The position numbers and the translations under genes are program-made. Source: Clostridiaceae bacterium (lineage in GTDB: Bacteria > Bacillota > Clostridia > Lutisporales > Lutisporaceae). Taken from it: a stretch of 7,093 bases of DNA. The notes below the pieces were generated by a model. It had not been told where the DNA came from, did not search any database, and saw nothing but the letters and a program-made list of their open reading frames with translations. The stretch is taken from contig JAQVFD010000110.1 of the NCBI GenBank assembly GCA_028697435.1, positions 1-7,093 on the forward strand, given 5' to 3'. Shown here one piece after another: positions 1-6,456 of the stretch (position 1 is the first letter of the stretch; each line of letters begins with the position of its first letter).

Positions 1-1344
1 GTTGATATATCCGGGATTACAAGTGAAGGCTTTGGAGTGGCAAGAATAGAAGGGTTCACTGTATTTGTGGAAGGTGCACTGACTGATGAACAAGCAGAGA
101 TTAAAATAGTTAAAGTGCTGAAAAACTATGCCTTCGGCAAGCTGTTAAGGACATTAAAGGCTTCACCATATAGAGTGGATCCCTCCTGCGAGGTTGTAAA
201 AAGGTGCGGAGGGTGTCAGCTTCAGCATATTAACTATGAGGCTCAATTGCAATATAAAACCCGGCAGGTGAAGGATGCCATTGAACGTATAGGCGGACTC
301 AAAGATATTACTGTTCACGATACAATAGGAATGGAGAATCCATGGCACTACAGGAATAAGGCACAATTCCCCGTAGGAATTGCCGGTGATGTGGTGATAG
401 GTTTTTATGCAAACAGAAGCCATGAGATAATAGACACACCTTATTGCTCAATTCAGGACAAGATCAACGATAATATCATTCAGACCATAAAAGAATTTAT
501 AAAAAAATATGATATCAGCGTTTACGATGAGAATACAGGGAAAGGACTCATAAGGCACATAGTAACAAGAAAGGGCTTCAGGACCGGCGAAGTAATGGTC
601 TGTATCGTAATTAACGGAGATAACCTTCTCTGTGACAAAGCCCTGGTGGAAATGCTCGTAAAAAATGTGGATAACCTGAAAAGTGTAGTATTGAATATCA
701 ATAAAAAGAAGACCAATGTAATTTTAGGCGATAAAAACATAGTGATATATGGAGAAGAGGCAATATATGACTACATAGGGGAGTTCAGATTTAAGATTTC
801 CCCCCTTTCATTTTTTCAAGTTAACCCTGTCCAGACCGAGATACTATATAGTAATGCGCTGGAGTATGCCAATCTTAAGGGCGATGAAGCGGTAATCGAC
901 GCATACTGCGGCATAGGCACCATATCGCTTTTCCTGAGTAAAATGGCAAAGAAGGTCTATGGGGTGGAAATAATCCCTCAAGCCATAGAAAACGCAAAAG
1001 AGAATGCAAGGCTTAACGGAGTTGAAAATGTAGAATTTATAGTAGGAGAGTCAGAAATCGTTATACCCGAATTGTACAGGAAGGGCATCAAAGCAGATGT
1101 GATAGTAGTGGACCCTCCAAGAAAGGGCTGCGATGTGCGGCTGCTTGAGGTAATTGCGCAGATGAGCCCTGAAAGAGTTGTATATGTATCTTGCAACCCG
1201 GCAACCCTGGCCAGGGATCTGAAATATCTGTCGGAAAGAGGATACCAAGTCAAGGAGATTCAGCCGGTGGACATGTTCCCTCAGACGGTGCATGTTGAGT
1301 GTGTAATAATGATGACGAATAGTGGTTCTAAGGGCAAAAAATAA
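1..1344 (+). CDS. rlmD: 23S rRNA (uracil-5-)-methyltransferase, RlmD/RlmCD type (5' partial)
   Basis: This enzyme transfers a methyl group from S-adenosylmethionine to C5 of uridine in 23S rRNA (U1939, and in RlmCD-type Gram-positive enzymes also U747). It acts in the cytoplasm during ribosome assembly. The reading frame is open from base 1 (VDISGITSEGFGVARIEGF), which is the conserved core of an N-terminal TRAM RNA-binding domain. The GTG at 37 is therefore an internal Val and the true start is upstream. Four Cys codons at 187, 205, 214 and 445 form the CX5CX2C...C iron-sulfur cluster signature. SPLSFFQVNP (about 793-828) precedes the SAM-binding motif DAYCGIG (898-918). VDPPRKG and VSCNPATLARDL follow, with the catalytic Cys codon at 1192. 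The tail MFPQTVHVECV is the normal C-terminal signature, followed by a short Lys/Ser-rich end, so the 3' end looks intact. A Gram-positive paralogue (YfjO/YefA group) cannot be excluded, so the exact target uridine is inferred. Confidence 0.93.
   Translation, partial: VDISGITSEGFGVARIEGFTVFVEGALTDEQAEIKIVKVLKNYAFGKLLRTLKASPYRVDPSCEVVKRCGGCQLQHINYEAQLQYKTRQVKDAIERIGGLKDITVHDTIGMENPWHYRNKAQFPVGIAGDVVIGFYANRSHEIIDTPYCSIQDKINDNIIQTIKEFIKKYDISVYDENTGKGLIRHIVTRKGFRTGEVMVCIVINGDNLLCDKALVEMLVKNVDNLKSVVLNINKKKTNVILGDKNIVIYGEEAIYDYIGEFRFKISPLSFFQVNPVQTEILYSNALEYANLKGDEAVIDAYCGIGTISLFLSKMAKKVYGVEIIPQAIENAKENARLNGVENVEFIVGESEIVIPELYRKGIKADVIVVDPPRKGCDVRLLEVIAQMSPERVVYVSCNPATLARDLKYLSERGYQVKEIQPVDMFPQTVHVECVIMMTNSGSKGKK
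1291..1344 (+). other. Candidate ICE attachment region at the rlmD 3' end
   Basis: The last codons of rlmD, encoding HVECVIMM from 1291, lie at a place where ICEs and related elements are known to integrate in streptococci (the rumA 3' end). Immediately downstream the content changes from a chromosomal housekeeping gene to accessory genes and an ICE backbone. No second copy of the sequence is present in the window, so the attachment site is an inference from position only. The crossover could also lie further downstream in the intergenic stretch. Confidence 0.3.
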
Positions 1345-1428
1345 AGGGTTGTGGACGATCATATATCTTCATAAACAAAGCGACCTTGAGGAGATAAAAA
1401 AGATGACATAACCCTAAACGAAGTAAAG

Positions 1429-1448
1429 ACAAGCTTAGTGGCTTTTTG
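1429..1448 (+). terminator. Weak candidate terminator downstream of rlmD
   Basis: AAGC (1431-1434) and GCTT (1441-1444) can pair across a 6-nt loop, and the 3' arm runs into a T run (1443-1447). The stem is only 4 bp, so this is a poor intrinsic terminator. It is listed because it is the only terminator-like structure seen in the 246-bp rlmD/DUF1016 gap. Confidence 0.2.
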
Positions 1449-1551
1449 TGTAACGATTATACTTTGTTGAGAAATGATATAGGAATATTTGTCAATCAGT
1501 ATAGAAGTGTCTAGACTATATGTTGATAATGCGGAAACTGGCAAAATACAG

Positions 1552-1557
1552 TATAAT
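1552..1557 (+). promoter_or_regulatory. Candidate -10 box for the DUF1016 gene
   Basis: A perfect TATAAT lies 33 nt before the ATG at 1591, which would give a 5' leader of about 27 nt containing the GGAGG site. No -35 hexamer is present at the usual 16-18 nt spacing. The best match is TTGATA at 1523-1528 with a 23-nt spacer. An alternative upstream pair is TTGTCA (1489-1494), 17 nt, TAGACT (1512-1517). Assignment is by eye only. Confidence 0.3.
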
Positions 1558-1590
1558 AAGAACAGTAATACCGAAAATCGGAGGTTTACT

Positions 1591-2604
1591 ATGAATCATT
1601 TGTCAGAAAACTGTATTTATGAGAGCATACGAAATACCGTTGCTGAAGCGCAGCAAAAGGTTTATGCAACTATAAATTTTGTTATGGTTGAGACTTATTG
1701 GAACATCGGCAAGCAAATATATGAAGCTCAAGGGGAAAATCAACGTGCTGAATATGGCGCGGGTCTTTTAAAATTCATATCTGAAAAGCTGACAGAAGAA
1801 TTTGGGAAAGGTTATACAATTGCTAATTTGAAAAACATGCGACAGTTTTATTTAACTTTTCCAAATAGCTACGCACTGCGTAGCCAATTAAGTTGGACAC
1901 ATTATCGACTTTTGATGCGGGTTGAAGATGTCACTGCAAGAGATTTTTATTTAAACGAATGTGCTAAATCAAATTGGAGCACGAGACAACTTGAGCGTCA
2001 AATCAACAGCTTTTATTATCAAAGACTGTTGTCCAGCCAGGATAAGAATGGTATAAGAAACGAAATTCAAATATTGGAAAAAGGTATTGAAGCAAAGGAT
2101 ATCATCCGAGATCCGTATGTGCTTGAATTTTTAGGTTTGCAACAAACTCCCGACCTGTACGAAAAGGATATTGAACAGGGTCTGATTGATCACTTGCAGA
2201 AATTCATGTTGGAGCTTGGTCGAGGGTTTTCTTTTGTGGCGAGGCAAAAGCGAATAACCTTTGACGGGGAACATTATTTTATTGACCTTGTTTTTTATAA
2301 TTATATACTAAAGTGCTTTGTTATTATCGACTTAAAGGTTGGAAAACTGACACATCAGGACATCGGACAAATGCAAATGTACGTTAATTATTATACTCGA
2401 GAGATGATGAACGAAGGCGACAGCCTCCCCATAGGCATCATTCTCTGCGCAGACAAGAGTGATTCTGTTGTCAAATACACTTTACCGGAAGATAATAATC
2501 AAATTTTCGCTTCTAAGTATAAGCTCTATATGCCAACGGAGGAAGAACTGAAGCGAGAACTTGAAAAAGAGCAGGAATTTTTAGAAACCGAGCACTCGCT
2601 ATAA
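1591..2604 (+). CDS. DUF1016/YhcG-family PD-(D/E)XK nuclease domain protein
   Basis: This is a 337-residue protein of the DUF1016 (YhcG) family: an N-terminal DUF1016_N helical domain (about residues 10-150, with the family hallmark LSWTHYRLLMRVED at about 100-113) and a C-terminal PD-(D/E)XK nuclease fold. Visible nuclease features are the IEQGLIDHLQKFMLELG helix (E195), GFSFVARQKR, the metal-binding Asp in YFIDLVFYN (D232), the DLK signature (D247, K249) and GQMQMYVNYY (Q260). Length matches complete family members, so it is probably intact. ATG 1591 is chosen because GGAGG at 1580-1584 sits 6 nt upstream. An in-frame TTG at 1489 would add 34 unrelated residues and lacks a good ribosome site. 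Family members occur on mobile elements and near restriction or toxin genes and are thought to cut nucleic acid. No methylase or specificity subunit is adjacent here, so the target is unknown. Confidence 0.92.
   Translation: MNHLSENCIYESIRNTVAEAQQKVYATINFVMVETYWNIGKQIYEAQGENQRAEYGAGLLKFISEKLTEEFGKGYTIANLKNMRQFYLTFPNSYALRSQLSWTHYRLLMRVEDVTARDFYLNECAKSNWSTRQLERQINSFYYQRLLSSQDKNGIRNEIQILEKGIEAKDIIRDPYVLEFLGLQQTPDLYEKDIEQGLIDHLQKFMLELGRGFSFVARQKRITFDGEHYFIDLVFYNYILKCFVIIDLKVGKLTHQDIGQMQMYVNYYTREMMNEGDSLPIGIILCADKSDSVVKYTLPEDNNQIFASKYKLYMPTEEELKRELEKEQEFLETEHSL
1868..1884 (+). repeat. Perfect 7-bp inverted repeat inside the DUF1016 gene
   Basis: GCTACGC (1868-1874) and GCGTAGC (1878-1884) are exact reverse complements separated by ACT. 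The structure lies in codons for SYALRS, just before the conserved LSWTHYR motif. It may simply reflect codon choice. Confidence 0.5.
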
Positions 2605-2606
2605 CG

Positions 2607-2624
2607 GTTGTATACAACTACAAC
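2607..2624. promoter_or_regulatory. Palindromic hexamer cluster upstream of the TOTE gene (possible operator)
   Basis: GTTGTA (2607-2612) is followed directly by TACAAC (2613-2618) and TACAAC again (2619-2624). The first two form a perfect 12-bp palindrome and the third adds a direct repeat. It starts 3 nt after the DUF1016 stop and ends 12 nt before a candidate -35 box. There is no loop and no T run, so it is not a terminator. Dyad symmetry of this kind suits a dimeric repressor, but no regulator is encoded in the window. Confidence 0.3.
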
Positions 2625-2636
2625 TGTCCATGATAA

Positions 2637-2663
2637 TTGTCTATCGGCACAGGCAGGTATAAT
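2637..2663 (+). promoter_or_regulatory. Candidate promoter for the TOTE primase-helicase gene
   Basis: TTGTCT (2637-2642) and a perfect TATAAT (2658-2663) are separated by 15 nt, slightly short of the usual 16-18. Transcription would start near 2670 and leave a leader of about 75 nt before the ATG at 2746. The -10 match is strong and the -35 weak. Confidence 0.35.
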
Positions 2664-2745
2664 GATCAGAATGCGGGTGTTGCAAAAGCAGGTGCATAAT
2701 GCTGTAAAAGTGCTTGCAGATAATTGATAAAGTAGGAGTTTTTAC

Positions 2746-4554
2746 ATGAAGATGGATTTCAACCGGTTTATGGAACTTGAATCGGAAAACATGATTCTTA
2801 AATCCGAAATTCAGCGTCTGAAAAATCTTTTGGAGGATGCTGGCGTTGACTATTCTATCAAAAACAGTAACCATCAGAAAACAAGCGAAGGATTATCAAC
2901 AGAATGTATTGTCAATGAAAATATAACCATAGAACAGATCGATTTATTTATTACTCTTTTTCATGGAAGAACAGATGTGTATGCGAAGCGGTTTATAAAT
3001 AAGGCTGGGAATGTTGGATATTCACCGGCCTGTAATAATTTTTGGAAACAAGGGATATGCCCAAAAAGAGATGGTCGAAAGATAAAGTGTGCAGAATGTC
3101 CGAATCAAAGCTGGATAAAATTGAATAGAAGATTATTACGCGAGCATCTGGAAGGACATAAAAATGATTGTACCGATGTTATTGGTGTTTATCCCATGCT
3201 TGCAGATGAAACATGTAATTTCCTTGTCTTTGACTTTGATAATCATGATAAAAAGAAAGAAACCAATGAGGATGAGGGTGCTAATCTAGACAGCATCTGG
3301 ATTGAAGACGTGAATGCTATGCGTAAGATATGCGAAAATAATGGCATTGATGTACTAGTCGAACGTTCAAGATCAGGAAAAGGAGCGCATGTTTGGATAT
3401 TTTTTGAAGAGGCAATACCAGCAACATTAGCAAGAAAATTTGGATTTGCACTGCTTACGAAAGGTGCAGATTTCGTTAACCAGAAAAATTTTAGATCCTA
3501 TGATAGAATGCTGCCTGCACAGGATAAAATGCCGGATGGTGGCTTGGGCAACCTTATTGCGCTACCACTACAAGGACAGGCTTTACGAAAAGGCAACAGT
3601 GCTTTTATAGATGATAACTGGAAAGTGATAATGGATCCATGGACATTAATACAAAATGTAAGGAAATTATCAAAACAATTGATGGAAGAGAAAATAAATG
3701 ATTGGACTTCAGATGGGATTTTTGGAGTTTTGGCGGATGACATGAGCGGTGAGAAGAAAGAGCAGTCTGAAAAGGATGAAGAGAAGCCTTGGGAGAAAAA
3801 GAAGAAATTAATTATTCCCAAGGAAGATGTGGATGGAACCGTAGACATCACATTAGCCAATCAGATTTATATAAAGAACCATAATATTAAAGCTAGAGCT
3901 CTTAACCGATTCCGTAGGCTTGCGGCTTTCAGCAATCCTGAGTTTTATAAAAAGCTGGCAATGGGTTTTTCTACAAGTGGTGTACCAAGAATTATACACT
4001 GCGGTTCTGACACAGATGATTATGTATGTCTCCCTAGAGGTCTTAAAGACAAGTTGATTAGTTTGCTGGACGAATCAGGGATAACATATAAAGTAAATGA
4101 TAAAAAGCAAACTGGGTACACAATAAATGTCGAGTTTACAGGAAATTTGTATCCTGAACAGGAAAAAGCCGCAAAAAGTATGCTTCAGTACGACTATGGG
4201 ATTCTTGGAGCTGCAACAGGTTTTGGAAAAACGGTGATAGGAGCCTATATTATCGCACAACGAAAAGTGAACACAATAGTCCTTGTGCATAACCGCGAAA
4301 TAATGAAGAATTGGATTGATGATTTTGAGAAGTTTTTGATTATTAATGAGGAATTTCCGGAATATGAAACGAAGAAAGGCAAGCGCAAAAGAAAAGCTTT
4401 GGTTGGGAAATTATATTCAGGGCACGATTCTCTTGGCGGAATTATTGATGTTTCAATGATCACATCATTTGGTAAAAAAGGCAATATCGATGAGAAAATA
4501 AAAGATTACGGTCTTGTGATAGTAGATGGGGCTGTTATACTTGGACTAAATTAG
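2746..4554 (+). CDS. AEP-TOTE primase / SF2 helicase, truncated in the helicase Walker B motif
   Basis: The visible product is 602 residues. A short coiled coil (about 8-33) is followed by a four-Cys putative zinc-binding module (C96, C105, C115, C118), then an archaeo-eukaryotic primase domain of the TOTE conflict-system type. The primase shows the catalytic FDFD pair (D163, D165), the SGKGAHVWIFF strand with H215, and GNLIALPLQ (268-276). A Lys/Glu-rich linker (335-357) leads into a superfamily 2 helicase: YPEQ (469-472), Walker A ATGFGKT (490-496), motif Ia VLVHNRE, SMITSFGK, and LVIVD ending at D594. In intact relatives the DE of a DExH box and roughly a further half-protein follow. Here GAVILGLN and a TAG replace them, so the catalytic Glu and motifs III-VI are missing. 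The primase half could still fold; the helicase should not hydrolyse ATP. ATG 2746 has AGGAG (2734-2738) 7 nt upstream. TOTE proteins are proposed to act in conflicts between mobile elements and hosts; that role is inferred from the family. Confidence 0.85.
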   Translation: MKMDFNRFMELESENMILKSEIQRLKNLLEDAGVDYSIKNSNHQKTSEGLSTECIVNENITIEQIDLFITLFHGRTDVYAKRFINKAGNVGYSPACNNFWKQGICPKRDGRKIKCAECPNQSWIKLNRRLLREHLEGHKNDCTDVIGVYPMLADETCNFLVFDFDNHDKKKETNEDEGANLDSIWIEDVNAMRKICENNGIDVLVERSRSGKGAHVWIFFEEAIPATLARKFGFALLTKGADFVNQKNFRSYDRMLPAQDKMPDGGLGNLIALPLQGQALRKGNSAFIDDNWKVIMDPWTLIQNVRKLSKQLMEEKINDWTSDGIFGVLADDMSGEKKEQSEKDEEKPWEKKKKLIIPKEDVDGTVDITLANQIYIKNHNIKARALNRFRRLAAFSNPEFYKKLAMGFSTSGVPRIIHCGSDTDDYVCLPRGLKDKLISLLDESGITYKVNDKKQTGYTINVEFTGNLYPEQEKAAKSMLQYDYGILGAATGFGKTVIGAYIIAQRKVNTIVLVHNREIMKNWIDDFEKFLIINEEFPEYETKKGKRKRKALVGKLYSGHDSLGGIIDVSMITSFGKKGNIDEKIKDYGLVIVDGAVILGLN

Positions 4555-4625
4555 AAAACCTTTTAAACACAAAGGTTTCACTGATTTAGTCCAATTTTTT
4601 TATGCCCAAAAGGGCAAATAACAGC
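4528..4625. repeat. Insertion-sequence-end-like or MITE-like segment at the helicase break
   Basis: Native helicase coding appears to stop at GTAGAT (codons for V593-D594, ending 4527). The next bases are GGGGCTGTTATAC, which resemble DDE insertion-sequence termini beginning GGGGCTGT. GCTGTTAT (4531-4538) is exactly reverse-complemented by ATAACAGC (4618-4625). Inside it lie the 14-bp terminator stem and the hairpin TGCCC-AAAA-GGGCA (4603-4616), so about 95 nt can fold into a branched structure. There is no transposase, and the outermost GGG is not mirrored on the right (AG instead of CCC). It could be a small non-autonomous element, a solo IS end left by deletion, or native sequence upstream of parA. 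Confidence 0.4.
4541..4601 (+). terminator. Strong rho-independent terminator between the TOTE fragment and parA
   Basis: The lower stem pairs 4541-4554 with 4581-4594 (TTGGACTAAATTAG against CTGATTTAGTCCAA, one G-U pair). The upper stem pairs AAACCTTT (4556-4563) with AAAGGTTT (4571-4578) around a 7-nt loop. Seven T residues follow directly (4595-4601). The TAG stop of the truncated gene is inside the 5' arm. The T run is only on the 3' side, so it acts on + strand transcription, isolating the parA operon from the cargo genes. Confidence 0.8.
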
Positions 4626-4649
4626 AGTTTTGAGGAGGTTTAGATACGA

Positions 4650-5444
4650 ATGTGTAAAATTATAGCAGTGGCGAACCAAAAAGGCGGTGTCGCCAAAACA
4701 ACCAGTGTCCGAAACATGGCATATTCTCTTGGCGAACTTGGTAAACGGGTATTGGCAGTGGACTTTGACCCGCAGGCCAATTTGACAGCTTCTTTTGTGG
4801 ACGACAGCACTTCTATTCATACAACGATCGCAGAAGCTATGAACAAGGCTATGGATGAGGAAGAAATGCCAAATAAGGCAGAGTATATCCATTCTCACGG
4901 TAAAGTAGATTTTATTCCGAGCAGCATTCATCTATCTGTTGTTGAAGCTAACCTGCGTATGGAAATGGGGAGTGAGAAATTACTCTCTAATATTCTGGAA
5001 CCATTGCGTGATGATTATGATTTTATCCTCATTGATACAAACCCTTCGTTAGGTCCGCTGACTATTAATGCACTATCAGCTGCCGACAGCGTAATCATTC
5101 CTATTAATCCTGAGTATTACGCAACAATGGGACTTACAGACTTAACAAAAACCATCATAAAAATAAGAAAGAGAATTAACCCTGGAATTCAGTTTGAAGG
5201 AATCTTGATGACGATGTGCGATATGCAGACCAATCTTCACAAGGAAGTCTGTGCTGAAGTTACAGAAGCCTATGGTAACGGGATGAAAATATTTAAAATG
5301 CAGATTCCACGATCTATCCGGGTGGGTGAAGCAAATCGTTACGGCATGAGTGTCATAGACTTTGATAGGAAGTCAAAGGCGGGACTTGCATATGGTGAAG
5401 TAGCAAAGGAGTTGATAGCAAATGGTAACAAGACCAACAGCTAA
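4650..5444 (+). CDS. parA: ParA/Soj-family partition ATPase
   Basis: This 264-residue ParA/MinD-superfamily ATPase works with a ParB-type partner to partition or stabilise DNA, here probably an ICE in its excised state. The deviant Walker A motif KGGVAKTT (residues 11-18) near the N-terminus carries the signature Lys K11 and K16. DFDPQAN (38-44) is the A' motif, and FILIDTNPSLGPLTINAL (125-142) is Walker B and its flank. There is no N-terminal helix-turn-helix, so it is the short Soj-like type rather than the plasmid P1 type. Length is normal. ATG 4650 has GAGGAGG (4632-4638) 11 nt upstream. No clear promoter is visible between the preceding terminator and the start. The ParB-family gene overlaps its 3' end by 23 nt, indicating one operon and coupled translation. 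Confidence 0.93.
   Translation: MCKIIAVANQKGGVAKTTSVRNMAYSLGELGKRVLAVDFDPQANLTASFVDDSTSIHTTIAEAMNKAMDEEEMPNKAEYIHSHGKVDFIPSSIHLSVVEANLRMEMGSEKLLSNILEPLRDDYDFILIDTNPSLGPLTINALSAADSVIIPINPEYYATMGLTDLTKTIIKIRKRINPGIQFEGILMTMCDMQTNLHKEVCAEVTEAYGNGMKIFKMQIPRSIRVGEANRYGMSVIDFDRKSKAGLAYGEVAKELIANGNKTNS
5405..5411 (+). promoter_or_regulatory. Ribosome binding site for parB inside parA
   Basis: AAAGGAG lies within the last codons of parA, 10 nt before the ATG at 5422. It supports that start and the 23-nt overlap with parA. Confidence 0.65.
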
Positions 5445-6456
5445 GAAGGTAAAATCTCTTGATGAATTATTGCAGGCTGCTGAACCAGCATCAATGCCAT
5501 CTAAATCGGAAGAAAACGGAATTTTGATGATACCTTTTGACAAAATCAGGCCATATCAAAATCACCCATTTCGCTTATATAGTGATGAGCGATTGGATGA
5601 CTTGGTAGAGAGCATTAAATCAAATGGTATTTTGATGCCGATGATCGTAAGAAGAATTGAATCTGACGAAAACGGCCATGAATATGAAATGCTTGCCGGT
5701 CATAACCGAATGAATGGAGCAAAGTTGGCAGGACTTACAGAAGGCCCTTGTATTGTAAAGGACAGCTTATCTGATGAAGAAGCCCTCATGTATGTGGTAG
5801 AAACAAATGTGATTCAGCGCTCCTTTACAGATATGCTGCCGTCGGAAAAAGCGGCTGTGCTTGCACTCAGACACTCAAAAATGTTTTCTCAAGGCAAAAG
5901 AAATGACATCATCAACGAGTTAATAAGGCTCGAAAATCCTGAATATAAAGGGAGTGACGAAACTTGTTCCCCACTGGGGAACAAGTTAAAATCCCTCGAC
6001 AAAGTAGGGATTGAATATGGACTTTCAAGAAATACTGTTGCCCGTTTGTTAAGAGTTGATAAGCTGATTGTTGGCTTGAAGAGCCGAGTTGACTGCGATG
6101 AAATTTCCCTGCGATGTGCAGTTGATCTTTCATATCTTGCTGATACGGAGCAAGAAGAAGTTGAAAAGGTTCTTTCGGAAAATGAGTTCAAAGTGGACAT
6201 GAAAAAGGCTGAAATGCTTAGGAGCTATTCAGCTAACAGCAAACTTAACGAGAAAACCACATATCAGATTCTATCAGGTGAGATAAACAGAAAACCAAAA
6301 TCATCATCGGCTCCATCGATTAAAATCAAACATAAGGTTTACTCCAAATTTTTTTCGCCTGATACCAAGGCAAGTGAAATTGAAAAGGTGGTGGAAGAAG
6401 CACTTGAACTATATTTCCAAACTCACCCTGACAGAAAGGAGGCTAACACTGCTTGA
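5422..6456 (+). CDS. parB: ParB/RepB/Spo0J-family partition protein
   Basis: This 344-residue protein should bind DNA at a partition site and work with the upstream ParA. The N-terminal ParB/Srx-like domain begins with IPFDKIRPYQNHPFRLYSDERLDDLVESIKSNG (about 37-69) and continues to the nucleotide-binding box LAGHNRMNGAKLAG (91-104), a GHNR variant of the GERR motif of Spo0J. The central DNA-binding region includes a helix-turn-helix around 194-215 (GIEYGLSRNTVARLLRVDKL). The C-terminal part (about 300-335) is basic then acidic and helical, as expected for dimerisation. GHNR-type ParB proteins are common in Tn1549/CTn-like ICEs. A perfect 12-bp inverted repeat lies in the gene at 5961-5987, just before the helix-turn-helix codons. 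Whether this protein performs CTP-dependent clamp sliding like Spo0J cannot be told from sequence alone. Confidence 0.92.
   Translation: MVTRPTAKKVKSLDELLQAAEPASMPSKSEENGILMIPFDKIRPYQNHPFRLYSDERLDDLVESIKSNGILMPMIVRRIESDENGHEYEMLAGHNRMNGAKLAGLTEGPCIVKDSLSDEEALMYVVETNVIQRSFTDMLPSEKAAVLALRHSKMFSQGKRNDIINELIRLENPEYKGSDETCSPLGNKLKSLDKVGIEYGLSRNTVARLLRVDKLIVGLKSRVDCDEISLRCAVDLSYLADTEQEEVEKVLSENEFKVDMKKAEMLRSYSANSKLNEKTTYQILSGEINRKPKSSSAPSIKIKHKVYSKFFSPDTKASEIEKVVEEALELYFQTHPDRKEANTA
5961..5987. repeat. Perfect 12-bp inverted repeat in parB, possible parS-type site
   Basis: The arm 5961-5972 (AACTTGTTCCCC) is exactly reverse-complemented by 5976-5987 (GGGGAACAAGTT), with ACT between them. The inner half-site TGTTCCCC recalls the parS half-site TGTTTCAC. 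Bacillus subtilis is known to carry a parS within its own parB (spo0J). There is no T run on either strand, so it is not an intrinsic terminator. It encodes TCSPLGNKL within ParB. Confidence 0.45.
6433..6442 (+). promoter_or_regulatory. Ribosome binding site that fixes a TTG start
   Basis: AGAAAGGAGG lies in the last codons of parB, 10 nt before the TTG at 6453. This supports TTG as the start of the next gene, since no ATG or GTG in the correct frame occurs near it. Confidence 0.7.

Noticed and set aside
37..39. GTG as the start codon of rlmD
   Set aside because: The 12 codons before it are open and encode the conserved TRAM-domain beginning (DISGITSEGFG), so this is an internal Val and the gene starts outside the window.
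1205..1216. 12-bp palindrome CCCTGGCCAGGG
   Set aside because: It lies in the codons of the invariant NPATLARD motif of rlmD and is best explained by protein constraint.
1489..1590. N-terminal extension of the DUF1016 protein from TTG 1489
   Set aside because: The 34 added residues do not resemble the family, there is no good ribosome site, and ATG 1591 has GGAGG at ideal spacing.
2605..2727. Short open stretch (reading ...VLQKQVHNAVKVLADN) in frame after the DUF1016 stop, with ATG 2662
   Set aside because: Only 21 residues from the ATG, no ribosome site of note and no recognisable family. It probably is just leader sequence of the TOTE gene.
3498..3860. 120-residue reverse-strand ORF opposite the TOTE gene
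   Set aside because: Its composition is that of antisense to a Lys/Glu-rich linker (Ser/Phe-rich), and it lies fully within a strongly supported gene on the other strand.
4523..4645. TAGAT at 4523-4527 and 4641-4645 as a target-site duplication around the folded element
   Set aside because: A 5-bp match is expected by chance in AT-rich DNA, and the right copy lies beyond the ribosome site of parA, well outside the inverted-repeat ends.
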